64,000 bases of DNA from Arthrobacter sp. AFG7.2 (GCF_002892835.1 NZ_PJMB01000004.1:62001-126000), one strand, 5' to 3'; shown: positions 41,389-50,616, counted from the stretch's first letter. A program made the numbers and translations. The notes: a model not told the origin generated them from the sequence alone.

Positions 41389-42584
41389 AGCAGGGCTGCC
41401 AGAACGTCGGCAAGGGCGGTAGCGCCGGCGTCGGCGTCCTGGTCGGTGACATGTTCCTCAGGAGAGTGGGAAATCCCGCTGGGGTTGCGCACGAAAAGCA
41501 TGGCAGATGGTACGAACCCGGCCAGCACCCCGGCGTCATGGCCGGCGCCGGTAGCCAGCGTGGGTGCGTCCGGCAGCACCGCCTGGAGGCGCCCGGTCAG
41601 CGAGGCATCGAAGTGCACGGTGTTGCTGTATGACTCCTCTGTAAGTTTGACCGTGCATCCTTCTTCGGCTGCTGCCCGCTGCGCCCGGCCGTGGATGTCT
41701 TCCACCAGGTGTGCAGTGACCGCGTCGTTGGGATGGCGGGCGTCCAGCCACATGTCCACGCGGGAGGCGATGACGTTTGTACCGCCGGGCACCGGGATGA
41801 TGCGGCCAACGGTGGCCCGTGCATCCGGCTGGCGTGCAGCGGCGTTGCGGACGGCCATGACGATCTGGGCGGCGGCGACCATGGGATCCGCCCGGTCCGC
41901 CATGAGTGTGGTGCCGGCGTGATTTCCTTGGCCGTGGACGCTCAGTTTCCAGCGGCCGTGCCCGAGGATTGAACTGCCCACCGCGATTCCCGGGCCATCG
42001 ACCCCCAGGCCAATACCCTGTTCCACGTGCAGCTCCACAAAGTCGCCGATCCTTGCCAGTGCCTCCGGATCCGGGCCGACATGACGGGGGTCAAGGCCGT
42101 TGGAGCGCGCAATGTCTGCAAAGGTGTCCCCGTCACTGTCCGTTAGGCGAAGCGCCCTGTCCGCGTCGATGGCCCCGGTGAGGAGCCGTGACCCCAGGCA
42201 GGCTACACCGAACCTCGATCCCTCTTCCTCCGGGAACACCGTGATGGCCAATGACCGGGCGGGCTTAATACCGCGGGCCTCGAGGAGATCGACGGCAGCA
42301 AGGGCGGAGGCTACCCCGAGCGGCCCGTCATACGCTCCTCCTCCGGGCACGGAGTCCAGATGGCTGCCAGTCACCAGGGCTCCATCCTGCTGAGGCCCCC
42401 ACCAGGCCCAGATGATGCCGTTGCGGTCTGTTTCAACATCCAGTCCCCGCCGCTGGGCCTGCTCGCAGAACCAGCTCCTCAAGTCAAGTTCGGCAGTTGA
42501 GTAGACCGGCCGCGAGTAGCCTCCGCGGAGGGGGTCCTGCCCCACCTGGGCGAGTGAGTGCAACATCTGACTGACAGTTTCCAA
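41385..42584 (-). CDS. M20-family amidohydrolase in the hutG position
   Basis: 399 aa, metal-dependent N-carbamoyl/allantoate amidohydrolase type. SHLDSVPGGGAYDGPLGV (His and bridging Asp), FPEEEGSRFGVACLGSRL (Glu-Glu), LHVEQGIGL, GQGNHAGTTLMADRADP (dimerisation-domain His) and SGISHSPEEHV (last metal His). In a deiminase-type histidine pathway the HutF product N-formylglutamate is normally deformylated by HutG; no HutG is present, so this enzyme may do that step (inference). Direct allantoate or N-carbamoyl amino-acid hydrolysis is the alternative. Confidence 0.85.
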   Translation of the reverse strand: METVSQMLHSLAQVGQDPLRGGYSRPVYSTAELDLRSWFCEQAQRRGLDVETDRNGIIWAWWGPQQDGALVTGSHLDSVPGGGAYDGPLGVASALAAVDLLEARGIKPARSLAITVFPEEEGSRFGVACLGSRLLTGAIDADRALRLTDSDGDTFADIARSNGLDPRHVGPDPEALARIGDFVELHVEQGIGLGVDGPGIAVGSSILGHGRWKLSVHGQGNHAGTTLMADRADPMVAAAQIVMAVRNAAARQPDARATVGRIIPVPGGTNVIASRVDMWLDARHPNDAVTAHLVEDIHGRAQRAAAEEGCTVKLTEESYSNTVHFDASLTGRLQAVLPDAPTLATGAGHDAGVLAGFVPSAMLFVRNPSGISHSPEEHVTDQDADAGATALADVLAALL

Positions 42585-42607
42585 AAAGAACCTCCAAGGT
42601 GAATTGG

Positions 42608-44308
42608 TTAGGGGTCCGTGGGGAGCATGGGGATGCGGACGCCGCGTTCTTTGGCGGTGTCGAGGGCGTGGTGGTAGCCGGCGTCGGCGTGGCGGATGAC
42701 GCCCATTCCGGGGTCGTTGGTGAGGAGGCGTTCGAGTTTTTGGGCGGCGAGGTCGGTGCCGTCGGCGACGGAGACCTGGCCGGCGTGGATGGACCGGCCG
42801 ATGCCGACACCGCCGCCGTGGTGCAGGGAGACCCAGGTGGCGCCGGAGGCGGTGTTGAGCAGGGCGTTGAGCAGGGGCCAGTCAGCGATGGCGTCGGAGC
42901 CGTCGGCCATGGCCTCGGTTTCCCGGTAGGGGGAGGCGACGGAGCCGGAGTCCAGGTGGTCGCGGCCGATCACGATGGGGGCCTTGACCTTGCCGTCCCT
43001 GACGAGCTGGTTGAACAGGAGCCCGGCTTTGGCGCGGTCGCCGTAGCCGAGCCAGCAGATCCGGGCGGGCAGGCCTTCGAACTCGACCCGTTCCTGGGCG
43101 GCGTTGATCCAGCGGTGCAGGTGCTTGTTTTCGGGGAAGAGTTCCTTGATCGCCTCGTCGGTGACGCGGATGTCCTCGGGGTCACCGGAGAGCGCGACCC
43201 AGCGGAACGGGCCCAGGCCCTCGCAGAACAGCGGGCGGATGTAGGCCGGGACGAAGCCGGGGAACTCAAAGGCGCGGGTGTAGCCGCCCTTGCGGGCCTC
43301 ATCGCGGATGGAGTTGCCGTAGTCGAAGACCTCGGCGCCGGCGTCCTGGAACTCGACCATCGCTTGGACTTGGCGTGCCATGGACGCCTGGGCCTTTTTG
43401 GTGAACCCTTCCGGGTCCGCGGCGGCCTCGGCATGCCAGTCCTCCACCGCAATGCCTTCGGGCAGGTAGGACAGCGGATCGTGCGCGGACGTCTGGTCGG
43501 TGACGATGTCCACCGTGAGTTGCCCTGCGTTGTGGCGGCGCAGGATTTCCGGGAACACTTCGGCGGCGTTGCCCACATACCCGACGGACCAGCCGCGGCG
43601 TTCTTCCTTGGCCGCCAGGACCTTGGCGATGGCGGCGTCGAGATCTGTTTCCACCTCATCGAGGTAGCGCTTGCCGGCGCGGCGGCGCAGGCGGGTCTCG
43701 TCGACGTCGACAATCAGGCACGCGCCCTCGTTCAGGGTCACGGCCAGCGGCTGGGCGCCGCCCATCCCGCCGCACCCTCCGGTAAGGGTCAGGGTGCCGG
43801 CGAGGGTGCCGTTCTCATCGCCGGTGAGTTTGCGGGCGATCGCGGCGAACGTCTCGAACGTGCCCTGCAGGATGCCCTGGGTGCCGATGTAGATCCAGGA
43901 ACCGGCGGTCATCTGGCCGTACATCATCAGGCCCTCGGCCTCGAGCCGGCGGAACTCGGGCCAGGTGGCCCAATCACCCACCAGGTTGGAGTTCGCCAGC
44001 AGGACCCGGGGCGCCCACTCATTGGTGCGGAACACACCCACCGGCTTGCCCGACTGGACCAGCAAGGTCTCGTCCTTCTCCAGGGTCTCCAGGGTGCGGG
44101 CGATCGCATCAAACGCGGCCCAGGACCGGACCGCGCGGCCGGTGCCGCCATAGACCACCAGGTCATCCGGGCGCTCGGCCACCTCGGGATCCAGGTTGTT
44201 CATCAGCATCCGCAGCGGGGCTTCCGTCTGCCAGGACTTCGCGGTAAGCGCGGTGCCCCGGGCTGCTTTGACCGGGCGGGCACCGGTAGTGAAATCGGCG
44301 GGTGCCAT
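42608..44308 (-). CDS. hutU: Urocanate hydratase
   Basis: 566 aa, normal length. Converts urocanate to imidazolonepropionate with tightly bound NAD+. Conserved blocks: [45 protein letters not shown] (NAD site), [19 protein letters not shown], and the active-site Cys in [29 protein letters not shown] near the end. First gene of the local hut operon. hutH and hutI are not in the window. Confidence 0.96.
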   Translation of the reverse strand: MAPADFTTGARPVKAARGTALTAKSWQTEAPLRMLMNNLDPEVAERPDDLVVYGGTGRAVRSWAAFDAIARTLETLEKDETLLVQSGKPVGVFRTNEWAPRVLLANSNLVGDWATWPEFRRLEAEGLMMYGQMTAGSWIYIGTQGILQGTFETFAAIARKLTGDENGTLAGTLTLTGGCGGMGGAQPLAVTLNEGACLIVDVDETRLRRRAGKRYLDEVETDLDAAIAKVLAAKEERRGWSVGYVGNAAEVFPEILRRHNAGQLTVDIVTDQTSAHDPLSYLPEGIAVEDWHAEAAADPEGFTKKAQASMARQVQAMVEFQDAGAEVFDYGNSIRDEARKGGYTRAFEFPGFVPAYIRPLFCEGLGPFRWVALSGDPEDIRVTDEAIKELFPENKHLHRWINAAQERVEFEGLPARICWLGYGDRAKAGLLFNQLVRDGKVKAPIVIGRDHLDSGSVASPYRETEAMADGSDAIADWPLLNALLNTASGATWVSLHHGGGVGIGRSIHAGQVSVADGTDLAAQKLERLLTNDPGMGVIRHADAGYHHALDTAKERGVRIPMLPTDP

Positions 44309-44437
44309 GGTGGCTCCTTCTTGTGAGTATTGCGGGACGTTCTGTATCTACTAAAGCCTCTTAGAGGGGGGCATTACAGGGACTTAGGGTGGGCCGTGTC
44401 CGGGATTGCAGACGGCCTTCCGGGACCCGGGTCCGGA

Positions 44438-45274
44438 CTACCTGGCGGGGCGGCCGTGGAGCCGGACCGAGAGTTCGTCGGCCACTTTCTGGACGCGCGA
44501 CGCGAGTGCCGGCCATTGCTCCGCCGGCAGTTTGTCTTCAAGGAAGGTCACGGCGACTGCCGCCGTCGGCCATCCCAGGTGATCCGTCACAGCGGCGGCG
44601 ATGGAGCCAAAGCCGGGTGTAACCTCGCCGTGTTCGGTGGCGTAGCCGCGCTGCCTTACCTGGTCCAGGTGGGAGGACAGCGCCGAATACTTCATGATGG
44701 CGCCTTCCACCTCGTGCCGGGCGGAAAACGCAGCCGCGTTCGGGTACAGGGCCCGCACCTGGGATTTCGGCAGAGCGGCGAGGATCGCGCGGCCGCTGGC
44801 GGTGAGGTGGCTGGGGAGCCGGACTCCGACGTCGGTGACCAGGGATGGGCGGTTTTTGGCCCGCTCCTCCACGATGTAGAGCACATCCCGGCCGTGCAGC
44901 ACCGCCAGGTGTGCACTTTCGCCAAGGGCGTCCACGAGGGAAGCCAGCAGTGGCCGGCCCAGCCGGGACAGCGGCTCCTGCCGGGAGTACGCGGAACTAA
45001 GCTCGAAGGCGCTGATGCCAAGGCCATACCGCTGCTCCTCGTGCAGGTGGAGCACAAATCCGTTTGCCTCCATCACCCCCAGGAGGTGGTACACGCTGGA
45101 CCGGGGCAGGCCGAGGGAAGATGCAATCTGGGACGCCGCCATCGGCCCCCGTCTCGAGGCCAGCAGCTTGAGGATGCGCAGGGTGTTCTCGGCCGCGGGC
45201 ACTTTGGAAGCCACCTTTGGTGCCCCTTTCGGCAGGCTGCCGGCCTGCGGCCTCACTGCCGTCTCTTCTGGCAC
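44438..45274 (-). CDS. IclR-family regulator, likely of the hut genes
   Basis: 278 aa. HTH at about 28-80 (MAASQIASSLGLPRSSVYHLL), then effector domain with LPSHLTASGRAILAALP and AAVAVTFL. Located 130 bp upstream of hutU on the same strand. The promoter region carries TGTCTG-N6-CAGACA (45379), the IclR-type operator expected for autoregulation. Histidine or urocanate as effector is inferred only from location. Confidence 0.88.
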   Translation of the reverse strand: MPEETAVRPQAGSLPKGAPKVASKVPAAENTLRILKLLASRRGPMAASQIASSLGLPRSSVYHLLGVMEANGFVLHLHEEQRYGLGISAFELSSAYSRQEPLSRLGRPLLASLVDALGESAHLAVLHGRDVLYIVEERAKNRPSLVTDVGVRLPSHLTASGRAILAALPKSQVRALYPNAAAFSARHEVEGAIMKYSALSSHLDQVRQRGYATEHGEVTPGFGSIAAAVTDHLGWPTAAVAVTFLEDKLPAEQWPALASRVQKVADELSVRLHGRPAR

Positions 45275-45378
45275 CGTTTGCTCCTAGTGTTTGCTGCGGT
45301 GGCATCCCGTTGTCCGGTATCCCGTACTTCAACCTTGCCGCCCGCCAGGCCCTTCCCCGGCCGATAAGGCCTTGACAG

Positions 45379-45396
45379 TGTCTGGTATAGCAGACA
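45379..45396. promoter_or_regulatory. IclR operator candidate
   Basis: TGTCTGGTATAGCAGACA: perfect 6-bp arms around a 6-bp A/T-containing centre, about 105 bp before the iclR start. TTGACA just left of it could be a -35 element in the plus direction. A different small palindrome (CCTCTTAGAGG, 44357) sits before hutU. Confidence 0.55.
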
Positions 45397-45452
45397 AGAG
45401 GCAAGGCACGCACCGGGCACGGCGCGGAGCAGCCTGCGGGAAGGCTGGAGGA

Positions 45453-46190
45453 TCACTCGTCGAAGTGGGCCGTGACTTTTTGGGGCCCGGCAAAACGCTC
45501 CACCAATGACTCGGCCACGACATGAAGTTTTTCATTCCGGTTGCTCGAAGCGTGCCGTAGCAAGGTGAAAGCTTCGTCTTTGCTGCAGCGGTTCTCGGCC
45601 ATGATCATTCCGCACGCCAGGTCAATCACGGTCCTGGTGTCCATCGCCGCTTTGAGGTCCCTGGCGCGCTGATCTGACGTTGCGATCCTGATGGACAACC
45701 GAAGGGCCTTGCCGGCCGTTTCGGCGAACATCACCGCATCCGAAACCGCGCGGTCAGTGAAGCGTCCGGCAACAGGGGCAAAGTAATCCAGGACCGCTCC
45801 CGAGTCCTCTCCCAGCGCCATCGGGACACCCAGCGCGCTGCTGATACCGGCAGCGGACAGGACCGTACGGTATTCAGGCCACCGCGGATCGGACGAAACA
45901 TCACCGAGGAGGACGGGAATACCGCTTTCCAGGGCATGAATGCAGGGTCCGTCGCCCAGGGCTTGTTCGATTTTGTCCAGCATGACTGCCCTGTCACTGC
46001 TGCCGCCGATGGTGGCGGTATGTTTCCGCCGTCGTAGTGTCACCGCACAGGAAACAGGCACGCCTGCCGTGTTGGTCATTGCCGCCGCCGCAAAGGCAGC
46101 CAGCCCGTCCAGTACGGATTTGATGTCCTCCGTACTGGCGATGAGGTCTACCAACTGCCCAAAGTCCTCTGTCACATGTGTGGCCACCAT
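45453..46190 (-). CDS. GAF-ANTAR transcription antitermination regulator
   Basis: 245 aa from the ATG at 46190 (a GTG at 46220 is possible but has no ribosome site). Residues about 20-165: GAF sensor domain (ALGDGPCIHALESGIPVLLGDV, DPRWPEYR). Residues about 175-240: ANTAR RNA-binding domain (LKAAMDTRTVIDLACGMIMAE, CSKDEAFTLLRHASSNRNEKL). ANTAR proteins bind paired RNA hairpins to stop termination. Micrococcaceae carry many single-protein GAF-ANTAR genes. The insertion sequence begins about 50 bp upstream, so its native promoter may have been displaced. Confidence 0.88.
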   Translation of the reverse strand: MVATHVTEDFGQLVDLIASTEDIKSVLDGLAAFAAAAMTNTAGVPVSCAVTLRRRKHTATIGGSSDRAVMLDKIEQALGDGPCIHALESGIPVLLGDVSSDPRWPEYRTVLSAAGISSALGVPMALGEDSGAVLDYFAPVAGRFTDRAVSDAVMFAETAGKALRLSIRIATSDQRARDLKAAMDTRTVIDLACGMIMAENRCSKDEAFTLLRHASSNRNEKLHVVAESLVERFAGPQKVTAHFDE

Positions 46191-46242
46191 CTTCTCAATG
46201 TAGGAGCATGACCGGGACACTACAAGGAACCGCGTTGACTCA

Positions 46243-47572
46243 TCAAAGATGCCCGCGTAGCGGTATTCGAAGAATCATTTGAGAATGCCCGCGTAACGGC
46301 GTGTCCGCCGGGGTGGTGTCTGCCGCGTCGGCACTGTGAGCCATGGAGCTTTCGATGAGTGAACGCAGGGCTGTCACGAAGGTCATCGCCATCCGGTATG
46401 CCCGGTCGGAGCGGGCGGTGAAGAAGCAGATTCTGGATGAGCTGTGCGCGACGACGGGATGGCACCGTGACCGCGCCCGCAAGGCACTGCGGACGGCGTT
46501 GGCCCTGAAGCCCGTGCGGTCGCGGTCTCCGCGACCGCCGCTGTATGGGGAGCCGGTGATCGAGGCGCTGCGGTTCTGCTGGGCGGTGCAGGGAACGCCC
46601 TGCGGGCGGCTCCTCGCGGCAGCGCTGCCGGACCTGGTGCCGCGCCTGCGGCGGTGCAAAGAGCTCAGGATTGATGCCGGCACGGCCGTGCAGCTGTTGA
46701 AAATCGCGCCGGCGACTATTGACCGCCGGCTCAAGGCTGACCGGGCGAAACTCGAGCCCCGCGGCCGGTCCCTTACCAAGCCCGGAACGCTGCTGAAGGA
46801 CTCGATTCCGATGCGGACCTGGGCTGAGTGGAACGACGCGGTGCCTGGTTTCGTCGAGATCGACCTGGTCGGGCACGAGGGCGGCAACAACCACGGGGAA
46901 TTTTGTTTCACCCTTGATATCACCGACATCGCGACCGGCTGGACGGAAACCCGCTCGGTAAAAAACAAGGCCCAGAAATGGGTGTTCGCCGCCATCAAAG
47001 ACGCCACCGCTTCGTTCCCGTTTCCGGTCCTGGGCATCGACTCGGACAACGGCTCGGAGTTCATCAATTGGGAGCTTTTCCGCTGGTGCGAACAGGAGAA
47101 AATCACGTTTACCCGGTCCCGGGCCGGGAACAAGAACGACGGCGCCCACGTGGAGCAGAAGAACTGGCACATCGTCCGCCAGACCGTCGGTTACCACCGA
47201 TACGACACACCCGGCGAGCTGGAACTGCTGAACCGGATCTGGGCGCTGCAAGGGCTGCTGACCAACCACTTCGCACCACAGCAAAAACTCATCGCGAAAG
47301 TCCGGACTGGGGCCAAGGTCAGCAAGAAGTACGATCCACCTGCCACCCCGTATCAACGCGTCCTGGCCGACACTGGCACCGTCAGCAAGGCCACCAAAGC
47401 GCGCCTGAAACGCGAAAACCGGCCCCTGAACCCCGCAGCCATCCAACGCCAGATCCAGGCCCTCTCCGCAGAACTCCTGACCCTGACCACCGCGAAACAA
47501 GGGCCCAAAACACGGCCCGTCATCCGGGCAAAATCAAATGATTCCACGAAACAACCGAGGCGGGCATCTTGA
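46243..47572. mobile_element. Insertion sequence, about 1.33 kb, with imperfect inverted repeats
   Basis: The left end TCAAAGATGCCCGCG and right end (reverse complement) TCAAGATGCCCGC are inverted; similarity extends about 45 bp inwards through GAATCATTTGA and TGCCCG on both sides. One transposase gene fills the element, and its stop codon lies in the right end. No clear target duplication: both flanks show only CA at the junction. The family was not assigned with confidence. Confidence 0.8.
46343..47572 (+). CDS. DDE transposase with integrase (rve) core
   Basis: 409 aa. N-terminal HTH region (GWHRDRARKALRTAL), basic middle, then a catalytic core of the retroviral-integrase type: FVEIDLVGHEGG (first Asp), LGIDSDNGSEFIN (second Asp) and AGNKNDGAHVEQKNW (Glu). 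The C-terminal part is basic. All three acidic residues are present and the frame is unbroken, so the element may be active. A start at the ATG four codons later (46355) is equally possible. Confidence 0.9.
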   Translation: MELSMSERRAVTKVIAIRYARSERAVKKQILDELCATTGWHRDRARKALRTALALKPVRSRSPRPPLYGEPVIEALRFCWAVQGTPCGRLLAAALPDLVPRLRRCKELRIDAGTAVQLLKIAPATIDRRLKADRAKLEPRGRSLTKPGTLLKDSIPMRTWAEWNDAVPGFVEIDLVGHEGGNNHGEFCFTLDITDIATGWTETRSVKNKAQKWVFAAIKDATASFPFPVLGIDSDNGSEFINWELFRWCEQEKITFTRSRAGNKNDGAHVEQKNWHIVRQTVGYHRYDTPGELELLNRIWALQGLLTNHFAPQQKLIAKVRTGAKVSKKYDPPATPYQRVLADTGTVSKATKARLKRENRPLNPAAIQRQIQALSAELLTLTTAKQGPKTRPVIRAKSNDSTKQPRRAS

Positions 47573-47633
47573 CATGATTCCTCGGGGGAACGGCCCCTCG
47601 CAGGGGCTCCGGGCGGTGGGCATACGGTCCGGA

Positions 47634-48605
47634 TCAGACTGTTATGGCCACCTTGCCGCGGTTCCGCCCTTCGCGCAGGTCCCTGACGGCCGCCGGTGCT
47701 TCCGCAAGGGGATAAATCCTGTCCACGACCGGCTTCACGCTGCCGGCTTCAATCAAGGATGTCAGGGCCTCCAGGTCAAGGTGCGTTTCCTTCGACACAA
47801 GGCCTTTTAATTTCTGGCGGGAGAAAAGTGAAACCAGAGAGGCGCCAAGTGACCGCTCGAAACCGCCGGTCAACTTTCCACCGCTTTCACCGCCAACAAT
47901 CACCAGCGTGCCCCTTGGCGCCAGGACGCGCCGCAGCAGGGACAGGGGCCGGTTGCCGGCGGTGTCCACAATAACGTCGTACAACGTGCCGCCCGCGGGA
48001 AAGAGCTCCCTGGTGTAATCAACGACCGCATCAGCACCGAGCTCACGGACCAGGTCCACTGTGCCGGTACTGCAGACTCCGGTCACAGCGGCGCCAAAAG
48101 CCTTGGCTATCTGAACCGCAAAGGACCCCACTCCCCCTGCCGCTCCAATAACCAGCACTTTTTGACCCACAGTGACTTCTCCGGCATCCCTGACAGCCTG
48201 CAGGGCTGTCACACCGGAAATGGGGGCGACTGCCGCTTCCTCGTACGTGAGGTTCCGGGGTTTCCGGGCCAGCCTGTCCTCCTTGGCGCAGACGTATTCC
48301 GCGAAGGACCCCTCCGAGGTACCGAACACCCCGTCTCCAACATCGAATCGGGTGACACCAGCTCCCACCGCCTCCACGACGCCGGCCACCTCCCGCCCAC
48401 GCACGGGCACCTTGGGCTTCATCAGGCCGAAACCGAACAGCCGGATCAGGTACGGCAGCCCGGTCATCAGATGCCACACACCCTGGTCCACGCCGGCGGC
48501 CCGCACCCTTACGAGCACCTCCCGCTCGCCTGGTACGGGCCGGGGAACCTCCCGCAGCCCGAGCACATCAGCCGTCCCATAGATGTCCTGCACGATTGCT
48601 TTCAT
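47634..48605 (-). CDS. Zinc-independent MDR oxidoreductase (quinone-reductase-like)
   Basis: 323 aa from the ATG at 48605, with AGAGGAG upstream. GroES-like domain MKAIVQDIYGTADVLGLREV, VPVRGREVAGVVEAVG, Rossmann loop VLVIGAAGGVGSFAVQIAKA. It lacks the zinc ligands of alcohol dehydrogenases, as expected of the NADPH:quinone reductase/enoyl reductase group. Lies downstream of the NmrA-like gene with a terminator-like hairpin between. Substrate unknown; detoxification of quinones or enals fits the HxlR neighbour. Confidence 0.85.
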   Translation of the reverse strand: MKAIVQDIYGTADVLGLREVPRPVPGEREVLVRVRAAGVDQGVWHLMTGLPYLIRLFGFGLMKPKVPVRGREVAGVVEAVGAGVTRFDVGDGVFGTSEGSFAEYVCAKEDRLARKPRNLTYEEAAVAPISGVTALQAVRDAGEVTVGQKVLVIGAAGGVGSFAVQIAKAFGAAVTGVCSTGTVDLVRELGADAVVDYTRELFPAGGTLYDVIVDTAGNRPLSLLRRVLAPRGTLVIVGGESGGKLTGGFERSLGASLVSLFSRQKLKGLVSKETHLDLEALTSLIEAGSVKPVVDRIYPLAEAPAAVRDLREGRNRGKVAITV

Positions 48606-48738
48606 GCCCGATCTCCTCTTTGGGCTGCGGTACCGGATCACGTCCTCCGGCAGCTCAGGCCGCGTGTCGTTGCCGCGCTGACAGCGGGCAACTCAACGTA
48701 AAGAAAAGCCGACACCGAGTCAAGGGGCGCCGGAACAC

Positions 48739-48785
48739 GAAAAGCCTCGCCCCGACCCGCAGCAGTCGCTGGCGCGGGTCAGGGC
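48739..48785 (-). terminator. Terminator after the NmrA-like gene
   Basis: Arms GCCCCGACCCGC (48749-48760) and GCGGGTCAGGGC (48774-48785) pair at 11 of 12 positions. On the minus strand the stem is followed by GAGGCTTTTCG, a short T-run, 30-70 nt past the gene stop. Confidence 0.65.
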
Positions 48786-48811
48786 AAGCACAGCCTCAGG
48801 ATCAAACCTGG

Positions 48812-49672
48812 CTATGCACCAGCGGCCGCCCGCACGGCGTCAGCCAGAGAGGTGGCGGGGCGACCGATCAGCCTGCGCAGATCCCCGCTGCTCACCAGGA
48901 GGTCACCGCGGGCGATGCCCAGATCCGAGTCCGCCAGAATTTCCGCGAATCCCTCCGGGACTCCGGCCCCGGCCAGCAGGCCGGCATAATCCCCGGCCGG
49001 CAAGTCACTGTAGGAGATAGCCTTGCCGGTGGCCGCGCTGATTTCGGCTGCGAGGTCCGCCATGCTGAAGGCGTCATCACCGCCCAGCTCGTAGATCTTT
49101 CCTGCCTGGCCATCAGCCACAAGCACGGCGGCAGCGGCGTGGGCATAATCGAGGCGGGAGGCACCACTGACCCGTCCGTCACCGGCGCTCCCGGCCAGGG
49201 CACCCTGCGCCAGGGTTCCGGGGAGCTGGTCCGTGTAGTTCTCCAGGTACCAGCCGTTGCGCAGGAGGACGAAAGGAACGCCGGAGTCCCGCAGGATCGC
49301 TTCCGTGACCTGGTGTTCGGCCGCCAGCTTCATCCCCGTGGTGTCTGCGTTGGCGATGCTGGTGTAGGCGAGAAGTTCAACTCCCTCAGCTTTTGCCGCC
49401 TCGATGACGGTGCGGTGATGCTCCACCCGCTGGCCAATCTCGTTGCCGGAGATGAGGAGTACCTTCGTGGCACCCTTGAGGGCTGCTGACACCGAAGCGG
49501 CGTCTGCGTAGTCCATGGCCGTAACCCTTACTCCCCGCCCTGCGAAGTCGTCGAGCTTTTCGAGGGAACGGCCCGTGGCCACAATGTCCTCCGCGGGAAC
49601 GTTGCGCTCCAGCAGGGCTTTGACGACGTGCCGGCCCAGCTGGCCGGTTGCTCCGGTGATGACGATGCTCAT
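48812..49672 (-). CDS. NmrA-like NAD(P)H-binding quinone reductase (QorB/YtfG type)
   Basis: 286 aa from the ATG at 49672 (AAAGGA upstream). ITGATGQLGRHVVKALLER nucleotide-binding start, LLISGNEIGQRVEHHRTVIEAA, YTSIANADTT and LLRNGWYLENYT are the hallmarks of the YtfG group, which reduces quinones with NADPH. Divergent from an HxlR regulator gene with 99 bp between, a usual regulator-target arrangement. Confidence 0.88.
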   Translation of the reverse strand: MSIVITGATGQLGRHVVKALLERNVPAEDIVATGRSLEKLDDFAGRGVRVTAMDYADAASVSAALKGATKVLLISGNEIGQRVEHHRTVIEAAKAEGVELLAYTSIANADTTGMKLAAEHQVTEAILRDSGVPFVLLRNGWYLENYTDQLPGTLAQGALAGSAGDGRVSGASRLDYAHAAAAVLVADGQAGKIYELGGDDAFSMADLAAEISAATGKAISYSDLPAGDYAGLLAGAGVPEGFAEILADSDLGIARGDLLVSSGDLRRLIGRPATSLADAVRAAAGA

Positions 49673-49758
49673 GAAAGGTCCTTTGGTGGTGGTGTCTGTC
49701 AAGAAGCACAACCACGCCCTTTTCGGATTACTTCCCAAAAGAGAGTACGCACTTTGAG

Positions 49759-49771
49759 GTAAGGTACTTAC
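49759..49771. promoter_or_regulatory. Operator candidate for the HxlR regulator
   Basis: GTAAGGTACTTAC, a 5-bp-arm palindrome abutting the hxlR start codon and covering its ribosome site region; binding there would block hxlR and could also affect the divergent gene. Related TAC/AGTAC bits lie 15-30 bp further upstream. Confidence 0.5.
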
Positions 49772-50161
49772 ATGGAAGTTAGTGCCTCGCCGGCCGCCCC
49801 GGCCACAGCCCTTCCCGCTACGTTTGCAGACGGCGTCTTCCCGGCCGGGTGCCCCAGCCGTACGGTGCTGGACCACGTCACCAGCAAATGGGGAGTGCTC
49901 ATCCTTCTCGCACTCTCGGAAGGTGAGCAGCGCTGGAGCGATTTAAGGCGTCGGGCTGAGGGCATCAGCGAGAAAATGCTGGCGCAGACCCTCAAGACCC
50001 TGGAGCGCGACGGCCTGGTCCGCCGCGATGCGCAGCCGGTGATTCCGCCCCGGGTGGATTACAGCCTGACCGCCCGTGGCTACGAACTGAGCGCTTTGCT
50101 GGTTCCGCTGGTTGCATGGGCCTACGACAACGCGGATGACATCATCAACGGCAAGGGTTAA
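49772..50161 (+). CDS. HxlR/DUF24-family redox-responsive regulator
   Basis: 129 aa. Winged HTH: CPSRTVLDHVTSKWGVLILL at the start, WSDLRRRAEGISEKMLAQTLK, LERDGLVRRDAQPVIPPRVDYSLT. The N-terminal Cys (GCPSRTVLDHV) is the conserved redox/electrophile-sensing residue of QorR, HypR and YodB. It therefore probably derepresses the divergent quinone reductase on exposure to quinones or aldehydes (family knowledge plus inference). Confidence 0.9.
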   Translation: MEVSASPAAPATALPATFADGVFPAGCPSRTVLDHVTSKWGVLILLALSEGEQRWSDLRRRAEGISEKMLAQTLKTLERDGLVRRDAQPVIPPRVDYSLTARGYELSALLVPLVAWAYDNADDIINGKG

Positions 50162-50352
50162 CGCCCGCTTTCACAAGCAAGTATCGGCTCCCGGGAAAAT
50201 GAGTACATGTTACTGATGTGACTGATGTGAATAGCGCATAGCTTGGGCGTAAGGTGCCAACCGGAGTGGGAGGGCCGCCCTCTGCTGGGAACATTCCGGT
50301 TAACCCGCACCGCGAGCGAGCGGCCTGTGCCGCTTCCGAGGAGTTGGTACGC

Positions 50353-50616
50353 ATGGCCAGAACCGTTTCGCGGGACCCGTCCAGCATGGGCCAGCCTGTC
50401 AGCCTGACCAGGATCACGGTCCAGGCCTGGAACCGTCTGCTGAAGTTGCCTTCACCGCGGTCCCCCTACAAAGTCGGTGACGCCGTCGTGGCGGACGATC
50501 CCTTCAAGGGCCGGCGCGAGGGAGTAGTGGTCTTCCGTCAAGGGACATCGGTGGGGGTTGACACCGTCCACGGCGTGTTCTTCTATGACCACCGGCAGCT
50601 CAAAAAGCTGGACTAG
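50353..50616 (+). CDS. Small conserved-looking protein, 87 aa
   Basis: ATG at 50353 preceded by GAGGAG; longer frames upstream lack a ribosome site. A basic N-terminal part (RITVQAWNRLLKLP) is followed by a beta-rich region KVGDAVVADDPFKGRREGVV VF and YDHRQLKKLD, perhaps a KOW/Tudor-like small barrel. Function unknown. Similar in layout to the 82-aa protein at 2982. Monocistronic, ended by a strong terminator. Confidence 0.65.
   Translation: MARTVSRDPSSMGQPVSLTRITVQAWNRLLKLPSPRSPYKVGDAVVADDPFKGRREGVVVFRQGTSVGVDTVHGVFFYDHRQLKKLD

Noticed and set aside
42599..44326. Plus-strand 575-codon frame opposite hutU
   Set aside because: hutU is unmistakable, and this frame is its antisense shadow.
46220..47500. 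Minus-strand 426-codon frame opposite the transposase
   Set aside because: The transposase on the plus strand has the DDE residues and the element ends; the minus frame has no motif.
48711..48728. Sequence GCCGACACCGAGTCAAGG resembling a shortened 27-bp repeat
   Set aside because: It lacks the 9-bp GGATATTCC centre, so the likeness is limited to both ends and may be chance.
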